Source: Pseudomonadota bacterium (GTDB taxonomy: Bacteria > Pseudomonadota > Alphaproteobacteria > Acetobacterales > Acetobacteraceae). From it: a stretch of DNA of 11,372 bases. The stretch is from positions 1 through 11,372 of the forward strand of contig JAKBCJ010000116.1 in NCBI GenBank assembly GCA_021807975.1. The letters run 5' to 3'. Below, in pieces: positions 1 through 7,014 of the stretch (position 1 is its first letter; every line of letters begins with the position of its first letter). The translations under genes were made by a program, and so were the position numbers. The notes beneath the pieces were generated by a model. That model did not search any database. It had not been told where the DNA came from and was given only the letters and a program-made list of their open reading frames with translations.

Positions 1-669
1 AATGAGCCCAGAAGCATCGGCGACCTGCTGAAACGCGGGTTGCGCGCCGAACTGGTCGTTCAGAGTTTCGTAACAGGCCAATCGCAGATCGACCTCGATT
101 TCGACCCCGCCTCACCCGCCATCACCCATCCAGACATCACCTCGCTGCCGGAAATTCCGGTTCGCCGGTCCACCTTGCAGCGCGCGACGGAGCAACTGAG
201 CCAGCTTCCCCTGCACGAGCTGTCCGACAACACTGTAGCGACCCTGAACAGCCTGCGCAGCCTGACAGAGCGGTTGAACAGCGATCTTCCGCCATTGGTG
301 GATAGTTTGAAGGCAACCTCGGACAAAACCAGCCAGACCGCGGCGACCGCCAATCAGGCGATCAAGGCGTTGCAGGGCCAACTGGCGACGACCCTGGACG
401 CCATCACCCGGACAGCCGATGCGGGGACCCAACAGTTGCAGCAGCGCGGCGGCGATCTGCACCAGTTTCTGACCCGGTCAGATGAGATGCTGGCGCGGAT
501 ACGCGACCTGGTGGCGCAGCTGCAAACCCTGACGTCAGAGCGTTCAGCCTCACGCCAGAACATTGATTCGGCTTTGCGCGATCTGGCGGCGGCGGCGGCC
601 TCCCTGCGCGGATTTGCCAGCGACGTGGAACACGATCCGCAACTACTGCTGACGGGACGCAAACCATGA
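1..669 (+). CDS. MCE-domain (MlaD/PqiB-type) intermembrane lipid transport protein, C-terminal part
   Basis: The gene begins before the window; its reading frame is open from base 1 and 222 residues are visible. The first ~40 residues (GLRAELVVQSFVTGQSQIDLDF) match the end of an MCE domain, the beta-barrel unit that forms hexameric lipid tunnels between inner and outer membranes in Mla/Pqi/Mce systems. The rest is a long, Ser/Thr/Gln-rich, largely helical tail (about 60-205) with heptad-like leucines, expected to sit in the periplasm. It ends in a DPQLLLTGRKP-like motif, similar to the usual end of this family. The TTG at 40 is an internal codon, not a start. The TGA stop overlaps the ATG of the following lipoprotein gene (ATGA), so the two are probably translationally coupled. 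Permease and ATPase partners would be expected upstream, outside the window. Family assignment is strong; the transported lipid is not known. Confidence 0.88.
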   Translation, partial: NEPRSIGDLLKRGLRAELVVQSFVTGQSQIDLDFDPASPAITHPDITSLPEIPVRRSTLQRATEQLSQLPLHELSDNTVATLNSLRSLTERLNSDLPPLVDSLKATSDKTSQTAATANQAIKALQGQLATTLDAITRTADAGTQQLQQRGGDLHQFLTRSDEMLARIRDLVAQLQTLTSERSASRQNIDSALRDLAAAAASLRGFASDVEHDPQLLLTGRKP

Positions 670-1244
670 GGGCAGCGGCGCTGCTTCTGTTATGCGGCAT
701 GTTGACCGCCTGCGCGGCGCCGGCCCTGACTCTTTACACGCTCGGCACGCCGCCGGTCGCCTCCCCCGCCGACCCGCTGGGACGCACGCCAGTGGTCATC
801 GCGTTGGCCCGGGTCAGCATCCAGGACGACCTGGACACCGAGGACATCGTGGTGCGGGACGGCAGCGTGCTGCGGCAAAGTCACCGTGGCCGGTGGGCGA
901 GCCGGCTGTCGATGGGGATCACGGATCGCCTGACGCAGCGTTTGGCGGCGCGCTACCCCGGGGCGCTGGTGACCGACCGGCCGCTGAACGACCCGCCGGC
1001 GGATCGGGTGCTGATCAATATCGGGCGGCTGGATGTCACTTCGGCGGGGGTTGCAATGCTGGATGCCGACTGGTTGGTGGTGCCACGCGACGCGAACGCC
1101 CCAACCGAACGGAACCGAGCGCGTTTCAGCATGGCTGGGCCGGTTGCGACGGATCAGGATGTCGTTGCGCTGATCGGTGCCCTGGTGGACAAGCTGGCGG
1201 ATGCGATCGCGATTCCCACATTGGCGCCGGCGAAAGGTCGGTAG
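666..1244 (+). CDS. PqiC-family ABC-type transport auxiliary lipoprotein
   Basis: This 192-residue protein is probably the outer-membrane lipoprotein partner of the MCE protein encoded just upstream. Residues 1-16 form a lipoprotein signal peptide: a short basic start, a Leu-rich core and an LTAC lipobox with Cys16 as the lipidated residue. The mature part begins with a TLYTLGTP stretch, then VVIALARVSI and a DDLDTEDIVVR/RWASRLSMGITDRL region typical of the PqiC (DUF330, ABC_trans_aux) family. Length is normal for the family. Its ATG lies in an ATGA overlap with the preceding stop and has only a weak Shine-Dalgarno sequence (GGGAC), fitting translational coupling. The family is known to dock MCE/PqiB-like proteins at the outer membrane; the role here is inferred from family and operon position. 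Confidence 0.85.
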   Translation: MRAAALLLLCGMLTACAAPALTLYTLGTPPVASPADPLGRTPVVIALARVSIQDDLDTEDIVVRDGSVLRQSHRGRWASRLSMGITDRLTQRLAARYPGALVTDRPLNDPPADRVLINIGRLDVTSAGVAMLDADWLVVPRDANAPTERNRARFSMAGPVATDQDVVALIGALVDKLADAIAIPTLAPAKGR

Positions 1245-1460
1245 ATGGATTGGACGGCGTTTATCCCGCTTTACCTGACAGCCTCGGTTGAATGGGTGGA
1301 GGCATTCACCATCGTCCTGGCGGTCAGCCTGACGATCGGGTGGGGCGCCTCATTGGGCGCGGCGGCGGCGGGCCTGGTTACACTGTTAGCCGCGTTCTAC
1401 CTGGTTGGCGGACAGGCCCTGGTGCCAGTGGTCCGGCAAGCGCATCGGGCCGCCGCATGA
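1245..1460 (+). CDS. Short membrane protein, probably an internally deleted COG4280-type protein
   Basis: The 71-residue product starts directly after the lipoprotein stop, with an AAAGG ribosome-binding site at 1233-1237. The N-terminus (a Trp-x-x-Phe start, then SVEWVEAFTIVLAVSLTIGW) resembles the first membrane helix of COG4280-type multi-pass membrane proteins, which from memory are over 200 residues long and have glutamates in this helix (here Glu16, Glu19). Two helices are predicted, about 10-30 and 34-57. The C-terminal segment (QALVPVVRQAHRAAA) looks like the extreme C-terminus of the same family, so most of the middle seems to be missing in frame. The ATGA stop/start overlap with the next small gene is kept. 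It may be a decayed pseudogene or a functional mini-protein; the sequence alone does not decide. The 110-residue frame overlapping it is not supported before its ATG at 1457. Confidence 0.55.
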   Translation: MDWTAFIPLYLTASVEWVEAFTIVLAVSLTIGWGASLGAAAAGLVTLLAAFYLVGGQALVPVVRQAHRAAA

Positions 1461-1624
1461 AAGCGTTCATCAAAACGCTGTTTGGCGATACCTGGAACAT
1501 CGCCGGCGTAGCGCTGATAGTCGCGATCGGGGCGGGATTAATGGCGGTTCATCGCGCGGATCTGGCGGTGTTCGCGATGCCCGTCGCTGGCTTGGGGGTG
1601 GTTGCGGTGCTGGCCCGACACTGA
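1457..1624 (+). CDS. Small hydrophobic membrane protein
   Basis: This 55-residue ORF starts inside the stop of the preceding gene (ATGA at 1457-1460). It begins with a positively charged stretch (MKAFIKTLFGDTWNIAG) followed by two hydrophobic stretches, about 14-30 and 33-52, so one hairpin or one or two membrane passes. It ends in a short basic tail (ARH). From memory, similar small proteins starting with a T(I/L)FG-TWN pattern follow COG4280-type genes in acetic-acid-bacteria relatives, which fits the idea that this is the normal neighbour of the gene before it. Function is unknown. There is no clear ribosome-binding site of its own, so expression probably depends on translation of the upstream gene. 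Confidence 0.6.
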   Translation: MKAFIKTLFGDTWNIAGVALIVAIGAGLMAVHRADLAVFAMPVAGLGVVAVLARH

Positions 1625-1754
1625 GCCAAAACCGCGCAAGCCGGGCAGCCTTTCGAAATTACCCTATCTGTCCCCCGGCGTCCGGGCCTAGTAAGCGTCG
1701 TTCGGTATGCCGTCTCGGCTCGTTGCCGGCCATTCTGGAACATCAGTCACACCC

Positions 1755-3569
1755 ATGAACTTCCCCTCGATTAATCCCGCACTCGCGCGGGCGCTTGCCG
1801 CGCGCGATTACCTGGAACCCACAGCGGTGCAGTCCGCCGTGCTGCAGCCGGAAACGGCGGAGCGCGATCTTTTGGTCTCCGCCCAGACCGGGTCCGGCAA
1901 AACCGTCGCCTATGGCCTGGCATTCGCCTGGACCCTGCTGGGCGACGCGGAACGGTTCCCGCCGCAATCCGGCGCGCCGCTGGCCTTGATCGTCGCCCCC
2001 ACGCGCGAACTGGCCATGCAGGTGCATGGCGAACTGACCTGGCTGTACGCCGAAACCGGCGCGCGCATTGTGTCGTGCATCGGTGGCATGGACCCCGGCG
2101 TGGAACGCCGGGCGCTGGCGAATGGCTGCCACATCGTCGTCGGCACGCCGGGCCGGTTGCGCGACCATATGGAACGCGGGCGCCTGGATATCTCTGCCCT
2201 GCGCGTCATGGTGCTGGATGAGGCGGACGAGATGCTCGATCTCGGATTTCGCGAAGACCTGGAATTCATGCTGAACGCGACGCCGCAATCGCGCCGCACG
2301 CTGCTGTTTTCCGCCACCATCGCGCGCGACATCGCCGATCTGGCCCGCCTCTACCAGCGCGACGCGCTGCGGATCGACACGCTGGTGCGCAATCAGGCGC
2401 ACGGTGACATAGAATACCGGGCCATCCGGATCGCGCAGCACGATATCGAACGCGCCGTGGTGAACGTGCTGCGGTATTTCGATTCGCGGGCGACGCTGGT
2501 ATTCTGCGGCACCCGTGACAACGTGCGGGACCTGACCGCGAACCTGCAAAAGCGCGGATTTGCCGCCGTGGCGTTGTCCGGCGAGCTTCGTCAGGACGAT
2601 CGCACCCGGGCGCTGCAATCCCTGCGCGACGGCCGGGTGAAGATCTGCGTGGCGACCGACGTTGCCGCGCGCGGGCTGGACCTGCCCGATCTGGGGCTGG
2701 TGGTGCATGCAGACCTGCCGACCAACAAGGAAACCCTGACCCATCGCAGCGGACGGACCGGACGCGCGGGCCGCAAGGGCGTGTGCGTGCTGCTGGTGCC
2801 GCATCCGAAGCGGCGGCGGGCGGAGGCGTTGCTGGCATCCGCCAACGTCAATGCCGCATGGTCGGGTCCGCCGACCCGGGACGAAATCCGCAAGCTGGAT
2901 CAGGAACGCCTGCTGGCCGACCCGATTCTGACCGAAACACCCACCGAAGACGATCTGACGCTGGCGCGCACCCTGATCGCCAGCAGCTCGGCCGAGGAAA
3001 TCGCCGCCGCGCTGATCCGGTTGTACCGGACACGCCTGCCGGTGGCGCAGGATTTGATCGACATGACCCCGTTGTCGGAGCGGCGGGAGGATCGGCGCCC
3101 TGACACCCGGGGCTACAAGGCCGCCGAACGCGATGCGCCGCCGGTCCGTGAAAAGCACGCAAGGCCCGAGAACACGAGTTGGTTCAGCCTGAACGTCGGG
3201 CGCCAGGGCAATGCCGACCCGAAATGGATCCTGCCGCTGATCTGCCGCTTGGGCGGTGTAACCAAGCAGGATATCGGTGCGATACGGATCTTCGATATGG
3301 AGACGAAGTTCGAGCTGGATGTCGCGGTGGGCGACTCCTTCATCGCCTCTGTGCTGGCATCCGGGGAGACGGAAATCCAGTTCCAGGCGACCACGCCGGC
3401 CAGCCAGACGGTGCGCCCGACCGGCCGCTATCCTGCCAAACCGCGGGAATTCGCGACGCCGCGGGCGTTCCAGAAGCCGGCGGGGGCTCGGCCATTCGTC
3501 AAGCCGGCCACGGCACCAGCGGCAAAGCCACGGTTTAATCCGTTGAGGAAAAAGCGCTCCAAGGCATAA
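1755..3569 (+). CDS. DEAD-box ATP-dependent RNA helicase with DbpA-type RNA-binding domain
   Basis: The 604-residue protein unwinds or remodels RNA using ATP, probably in ribosome assembly or cold-linked RNA turnover. All helicase motifs are present in order: Q motif (Gln26), AQTGSGKT (43-50), PTRELA (82-87), TPGRL (131-135), DEAD (155-158), SAT (186-188), LVFCGTR (248-254), ATDVAARGLDLPDL (300-313) and HRSGRTGRAGR (330-340). After a helical linker, residues about 474-545 (WFSLNVGRQGNADP...) form a DbpA/CsdA-type RRM-like domain. A basic, Pro/Ala-rich tail ends in RKKRSKA. I chose the ATG at 1755 because the DEAD-box fold begins there; an in-frame ATG at 1707 would add 16 unconserved residues. 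The ribosome-binding site is weak for either start. Whether it corresponds to DeaD/CsdA or DbpA cannot be settled from sequence alone. Confidence 0.93.
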   Translation: MNFPSINPALARALAARDYLEPTAVQSAVLQPETAERDLLVSAQTGSGKTVAYGLAFAWTLLGDAERFPPQSGAPLALIVAPTRELAMQVHGELTWLYAETGARIVSCIGGMDPGVERRALANGCHIVVGTPGRLRDHMERGRLDISALRVMVLDEADEMLDLGFREDLEFMLNATPQSRRTLLFSATIARDIADLARLYQRDALRIDTLVRNQAHGDIEYRAIRIAQHDIERAVVNVLRYFDSRATLVFCGTRDNVRDLTANLQKRGFAAVALSGELRQDDRTRALQSLRDGRVKICVATDVAARGLDLPDLGLVVHADLPTNKETLTHRSGRTGRAGRKGVCVLLVPHPKRRRAEALLASANVNAAWSGPPTRDEIRKLDQERLLADPILTETPTEDDLTLARTLIASSSAEEIAAALIRLYRTRLPVAQDLIDMTPLSERREDRRPDTRGYKAAERDAPPVREKHARPENTSWFSLNVGRQGNADPKWILPLICRLGGVTKQDIGAIRIFDMETKFELDVAVGDSFIASVLASGETEIQFQATTPASQTVRPTGRYPAKPREFATPRAFQKPAGARPFVKPATAPAAKPRFNPLRKKRSKA

Positions 3570-3583
3570 ACGGCGCGCAAAAA

Positions 3584-3622
3584 GAAACGCCCACCCCCGC
3601 CGGAACGGGGATGGGCGCTTTC
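3584..3622. terminator. Bidirectional intrinsic terminator between convergent genes
   Basis: A 12-bp stem (3588-3599 with 3606-3617, one C/A mismatch) has a 6-nt loop. It is flanked by GAAA on the left (3584-3587) that can pair with TTTC on the right (3619-3622, one bulged C). An A-rich tract precedes the stem and a short T run follows it, so it can end transcription of the helicase gene and, on the other strand, of the MFS transporter gene. Confidence 0.8.
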
Positions 3623-3639
3623 AGGCGATAATCCGCCGA

Positions 3640-5373
3640 TCAGTAGTCGGCAGCGTTCGGATCGAACTCCACCACGGTATCGCCGGGGTGAACCGAGAAA
3701 TCACCCTTGAAGATATCCCGCTTGTGGGTTTCCGGAATGAACAGCATGCCGATCACAAAAGTCGCGGCGGCGATGACGATCGGATACCACAACCCGAAGT
3801 AAATGCTGCCATTCTGCGCGTTCATCGCGAACATCGAGGCTGGCAGCAACCCGCCGAACCAGCCGTTGCCGATGTGATACGGCAGCGACATGGACGTGTA
3901 GCGTATGCGGGTGGGGAACAGCTCAACCAGAGCAGCGGCCATCGGGCCATAAACCATGGTGACGAGCACGATCAGAAAGCACAGGCACAGGACCAGTTTG
4001 AACGGCTGCGCCCGGAAGATGTCGAACGGATGGGACAATTTCACCACCGACGGGTTCGATGCCGACGGGTAGCCAACTTCCGTCAAGGTCGATTTCAGGT
4101 CGGCGGCGAAGGTTTTCGCAGTCGGATCCACGGTACGGTCGCCGATCTTCACCAATGCCTTGGTTCCGGCGGGCGCGTCCTGCTGGGAGTATGTCACCGA
4201 GGAATGCGACAACGCGCTCTTTGCCACGTCGCAACTGTTGGTGAATTTCGACAGGCCGGTCGGGTTGAACTGGAAGGAACAATCCGCCGGATCGGCAACG
4301 ACCACGACATGCACCGTTTCATGCGCCCGGGACAGCGCGGGATTGGCTGTCTCTGCCATGAACTTGAACACAGGAAAGTATGTCAGTGCGGCGATCAGGC
4401 AGCCGCCCAGGATAATCGGCTTGCGGCCTATTTTGTCGGACAGCCAGCCGAACAGGATGAACCCGAACGTGCCGATCGCCAGCGACCAGGCAACCAGAAG
4501 ATTGCTAGTGAAGCTATCGACCTTCATCACGCCGGTCAGGAAGAACAGGGCGTAGAACTGACCGCTGTACCAGACCACGGCCTGTCCGGCGACGAGACCA
4601 AACAGCGCCAGGATGGCCCATTTGGCATTGGCCCACTGACCGAACGCCTCGCTGAGCGGGGCTTTGGAGTGCTTGCCTTCGGCCTTCATTTTCAGGAACG
4701 CGGGGCTTTCACTAAGCTGCAGGCGAATCCAGACCGACACCGCCAGCAGCAGGATCGACATCAGGAACGGGATGCGCCAGCCGTAAGCCTTGAAATCGGC
4801 TGCGCTCATCGTCGCCTGCACCGACAGAATCACCAGCAGCGAAACGAACAGGCCCAGGCTGGCCGTGGTCTGAATCCAACTGGTGTAGAAGCCGCGCCGT
4901 CCGGCCGGTGCATGTTCGGCGACATAGGTCGCGGCACCGCCATACTCGCCGCCGATCGCGAGGCCCTGCAGAATGCGCAAGGTAATCAGGATGACGGCTG
5001 CGGAAATGCCGATACTGTCGGATGTCGGCAATACACCGACGATGAACGTGGACGAACCCATGATCAGAATGGTGATCAGAAAGGTGTATTTACGTCCAAC
5101 CAGATCGCCCAGGCGCCCGAATACCAGCGCGCCGAAGGGACGCACCAGGAAGCCGGCGGCAAAAGCAAGTAAGGCAAAGATATTGCGTGTGGTTTCATCG
5201 AACTGGCCGAAGAACTTCGCGCCGATGATGACGGCAAGGGAGCCGTATAGATAAAAATCATACCACTCGAAGACAGTACCGAGCGACGATGCAAGGATAA
5301 TTTTCTTTTCATCCGATGACATCGGACGATTGGCTGCGGCAATACCAGCCGCCTGAGCCGCGCTTACGCTCAT
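3640..5373 (-). CDS. MHS-family MFS transporter (metabolite:H+ symporter) with large periplasmic insertion
   Basis: This 577-residue inner-membrane carrier belongs to the metabolite:H+ symporter branch of the MFS (KgtP, ShiA, ProP relatives), which moves organic acids or osmolytes with protons. The diagnostic start SSLGTVFEWYDFYLYG is at about 29-44. MFS motif A occurs twice: GRLGDLVGRK (86-95) and GWLSDKIGRK (309-318). RILQGLAIGGEYGGA is at 133-147. About 12 helices are expected. Between helices 9 and 10, residues about 341-457 form a hydrophilic periplasmic loop with Cys365 and Cys381, absent from the ~430-residue classical members. The start is supported by a purine-rich site (GGGGAAGG) about 9 nt upstream. 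The gene stands alone, convergent with the helicase gene. The substrate cannot be read from the sequence; a dicarboxylate or other organic acid is a guess. Confidence 0.9.
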   Translation of the reverse strand: MSVSAAQAAGIAAANRPMSSDEKKIILASSLGTVFEWYDFYLYGSLAVIIGAKFFGQFDETTRNIFALLAFAAGFLVRPFGALVFGRLGDLVGRKYTFLITILIMGSSTFIVGVLPTSDSIGISAAVILITLRILQGLAIGGEYGGAATYVAEHAPAGRRGFYTSWIQTTASLGLFVSLLVILSVQATMSAADFKAYGWRIPFLMSILLLAVSVWIRLQLSESPAFLKMKAEGKHSKAPLSEAFGQWANAKWAILALFGLVAGQAVVWYSGQFYALFFLTGVMKVDSFTSNLLVAWSLAIGTFGFILFGWLSDKIGRKPIILGGCLIAALTYFPVFKFMAETANPALSRAHETVHVVVVADPADCSFQFNPTGLSKFTNSCDVAKSALSHSSVTYSQQDAPAGTKALVKIGDRTVDPTAKTFAADLKSTLTEVGYPSASNPSVVKLSHPFDIFRAQPFKLVLCLCFLIVLVTMVYGPMAAALVELFPTRIRYTSMSLPYHIGNGWFGGLLPASMFAMNAQNGSIYFGLWYPIVIAAATFVIGMLFIPETHKRDIFKGDFSVHPGDTVVEFDPNAADY

Positions 5374-5689
5374 TGTTTTGTTGCCTTCCCCTTAACATTC
5401 CTTCGCAAGACCTGGTCTGCCATTCTATGGGCAAAACCAAACCGTACACGCCCCCGACCACACGGCAGGCATCCCGGTTATTAACTGATATTAAGGAAGT
5501 GCGACAGTAGGAAAAATACGTAACGGGTCTTAATCCGAAATGGATGGCGGCAATATATGGACGCGTCCCGCCGCTCCGACGCTCCCGATCGGACAGGCCG
5601 GCGGGCCAAGATAGCGGTGGCGGCGGCAGGCGCATCGGATTATCGATCGGACGCGACGCGGAACGGTTCGGTGGACAGGGGAAACGGTT
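5374..5689. other. Divergent intergenic region between MFS and DNA glycosylase genes
   Basis: This 316-bp non-coding stretch must hold the promoters of both divergent genes. The part from about 5430 to 5550 is clearly more AT-rich than its surroundings and contains a TTAA-N6-TTAA dyad (5481-5494) and an A-run near 5511-5516. A TAGAAT hexamer on the minus strand near 5430 could be a -10 box for the transporter, but no good -35 box lies at the right distance. Short ORFs here have no ribosome-binding site and no recognisable protein character. Confidence 0.45.
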
Positions 5690-6319
5690 ATGGAAGGGGT
5701 ACGGCATCTCAGCCGGGAGGAGAGGTTTGCCGGACTGATCGCCAGGGTGGGCAAACCGCGGCTGGATATCCAGCGCCAGCGCAGCCCGTATGAGGCGCTG
5801 GTCCGCGCCATCGCGCACCAGCAACTGCACGGCAAGGCCGCGGAAGCGATCCTGGGGCGGTTTTCGGCGCTGTTTCCCGGCGGGGCTTTCCCCGAACCCG
5901 CGGCAGTGCTGGCCACGTCGGAAACAGCATTGCGCGGCTGCGGGTTTTCCGCCGGCAAGATCGCGGCGGTGCGGGATATCTGCGCCAAGACGCTGGACGG
6001 CACGGTGCCGACGCGGCACCAGTCGTATCGCCTGACCGACGCGGCGCTGATCGAACGCCTGACCACGATCCGCGGCGTTGGGCGCTGGACGGTGGAGATG
6101 CTGCTGATCTTTACGCTGGGACGGCCCGATGTCCTGCCGGTGGACGATTTCGGGGTGCGGGAGGGCTTCCGGGTGCTGCATGGCCTGGAGGAGCAGCCAA
6201 AGCCCAAGCAGCTTGCCGAGATCGGTCTGGCCTGGGCGCCGCACCGGTCCCTCGCCACCTGGTATCTATACCGAGCGGCCGACGAAGCTCGGAAGCAGGG
6301 GGTGGCGAGCAGGGCGTAG
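5690..6319 (+). CDS. DNA-3-methyladenine glycosylase II (AlkA/Mag-type, HhH-GPD superfamily)
   Basis: The 209-residue enzyme removes alkylated purines such as 3-methyladenine from DNA by base excision. Residues about 33-50 (SPYEALVRAIAHQQLHGKAA) match the HhH-GPD N-terminal helix with the IAHQQLH signature. The helix-hairpin-helix is at about 121-143 (LTTIRGVGRWTVEM). VDDFGV at 151-156 holds the catalytic aspartate (Asp152/Asp153 pair). The AWAPHRSLATWYLYR segment (181-195) matches the family's W-x-P-x-RS closing motif. It is short like the Mag/AlkA catalytic core, without the N-terminal domain of E. coli AlkA or a fused Ada domain. The ATG at 5690 has an AGGGGA site 7 nt upstream (5677-5682). 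No adaptive-response partner gene is adjacent. Confidence 0.92.
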   Translation: MEGVRHLSREERFAGLIARVGKPRLDIQRQRSPYEALVRAIAHQQLHGKAAEAILGRFSALFPGGAFPEPAAVLATSETALRGCGFSAGKIAAVRDICAKTLDGTVPTRHQSYRLTDAALIERLTTIRGVGRWTVEMLLIFTLGRPDVLPVDDFGVREGFRVLHGLEEQPKPKQLAEIGLAWAPHRSLATWYLYRAADEARKQGVASRA

Positions 6320-6431
6320 CACGCGATCCGGGGCGGTGATTAATAATGCATTAAAGCGTAACGCTGTCGGTCGGTAATGGCTGGCCATACCTTGTCGGTT
6401 GCCATATTGAGTAGCGGTCGTCGGGTGAGGC
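6320..6431. promoter_or_regulatory. Intergenic region with dyads upstream of a small membrane ORF
   Basis: The stretch contains an AT-rich perfect palindrome TAATGCATTA (6344-6353) in otherwise GC-rich DNA. An imperfect inverted repeat follows, GGTAATGGC / GCCATACC (6373-6381 with 6384-6391, one bulged A). These could be a promoter/operator for the ORF at 6432, or a weak terminator for the glycosylase gene. There is no T-tract after either structure, so the former seems more likely. This is inference from shape only. Confidence 0.3.
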
Positions 6432-6608
6432 ATGTTGAACATCAGAGTGAACGGCGTTCTTAAGTCGATCGAGCAGTGGGCATCCGCGAGCGACGACAAC
6501 ATGCGCCTTGCCATCATTATGGTTTCCGCCGGCATCGCTCTGGCTGTCATTGTCGCGCTTTTGGTGGTGGCATGGTTCACCCTTCCGCCGACCCTGAAAT
6601 TCTTTTAG
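6432..6608 (+). CDS. Small single-pass membrane protein, hypothetical
   Basis: This 58-residue ORF has a charged amphipathic N-terminus (1-25, beginning MLNIRVNGVLKSIEQW). One strongly hydrophobic segment follows at about 26-49 (LAIIMVSAGIALAVIVALLVVAW), then a short tail PPTLKFF. The composition is that of a real one-helix membrane protein rather than a random GC-rich frame, and it uses TTT and ATT codons sparingly placed in the helix. A GGTGAGG sequence lies just upstream, but only 1 nt from the ATG; a TTG at 6435 would be better spaced, so the exact start is uncertain. I do not recognise a family. Confidence 0.5.
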   Translation: MLNIRVNGVLKSIEQWASASDDNMRLAIIMVSAGIALAVIVALLVVAWFTLPPTLKFF

Positions 6609-6612
6609 CCGG

Positions 6613-6690
6613 GTGTGCGGGGTATCGCGGCCAAGCCGCGTGTGCGGGTTATCGCGGCCAAGCCGCGCGGGTGGATCATCGCGGCGGCGC
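6613..6690. repeat. Tandem 27-bp repeat with internal hairpins (two good units, one degenerate)
   Basis: Units at 6613-6639 and 6640-6666 are identical except for one base. A shortened, diverged third copy covers about 6667-6690 and runs into the 3' end of the gene on the minus strand. Each of the two good units contains a perfect 6-bp stem with a 3-nt loop (CGCGGC-CAA-GCCGCG; 6626-6640 and 6653-6667). The array lies between two convergent genes, so it could act as a two-way terminator or RNA stabiliser, although no T-tract follows. It resembles an intergenic repeat family unit rather than a CRISPR: there are no unique spacers. Confidence 0.75.
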
Positions 6691-7014
6691 CACGTCGTAC
6701 ATGGCGTCGCCAACACATAGTTTCATATCGTTGGGACCACGCGCGAACAAATAGGCTTCCGGCAGGCTGGCCTGCTGCACGTCGGTTTCCTTGCAGCGCA
6801 CCCCGGTGTTGTCGGTGAACACCAGAACCCGGTCACGGTCGCAGCCGGTGAAACCCTTCACCCGCTTGCCATCCTCGATGTAGGAATCCACCACCTTTGA
6901 AAAGACAAGCGTATAGCCCACCACACGGCTTAGATCACAGCCTGCCCGGGCGCCGGACGTGGCGGCGGCGGTTGCCAGAACGGCCGCCAGAACGGCCACC
7001 GGAATCCGGCGCAT
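6676..7014 (-). CDS. Small secreted four-cysteine protein, hypothetical
   Basis: The 112-residue product has a clear signal peptide (MRRIPVAVLAAVLATAAATSGARA), with probable cleavage after Ala24. The mature part of ~88 residues has four cysteines (Cys26, 58, 74, 100), enough for two disulfides in the periplasm. The fold is probably mostly beta (VVGYTLVFSKVVDSYIEDG and RVLVFTDNTGVRC). I do not recognise a family. The ATG shares its A with the TGA stop of the ThDP enzyme (TGATG), and a GGAAG site lies 8 nt upstream inside that gene, so the two are translationally coupled. An in-frame GTG one codon earlier is an alternative start. Its function is not known; coupling suggests co-expression with the decarboxylase-like enzyme, whose own protein is cytoplasmic. 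Confidence 0.72.
   Translation of the reverse strand: MRRIPVAVLAAVLATAAATSGARAGCDLSRVVGYTLVFSKVVDSYIEDGKRVKGFTGCDRDRVLVFTDNTGVRCKETDVQQASLPEAYLFARGPNDMKLCVGDAMYDVAPPR

Noticed and set aside
692..1291. 199-codon alternative frame overlapping the lipoprotein gene
   Set aside because: Gly/Arg-rich shadow frame; the overlapping frame has a lipobox and PqiC-type sequence.
1743..3158. 471-codon open frame on the minus strand inside the helicase gene
   Set aside because: Arg/Gln/His-rich composition without domains, fully antisense to a gene with all DEAD-box motifs; typical of GC-rich third-codon-position bias.
3688..5172. 494-codon open frame on the plus strand opposite the MFS transporter
   Set aside because: No recognisable motif, low-complexity Gln/Arg/Gly content and no ribosome-binding site; the opposite strand encodes a clear 12-helix transporter.
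5316..5680. Short ORFs in the region between the MFS and glycosylase genes
   Set aside because: No ribosome-binding sites, basic low-information translations and overlap with the divergent promoter region.
6613..6690. Possible CRISPR array
   Set aside because: Units abut directly with no unique spacers and only two good copies; no cas genes nearby.
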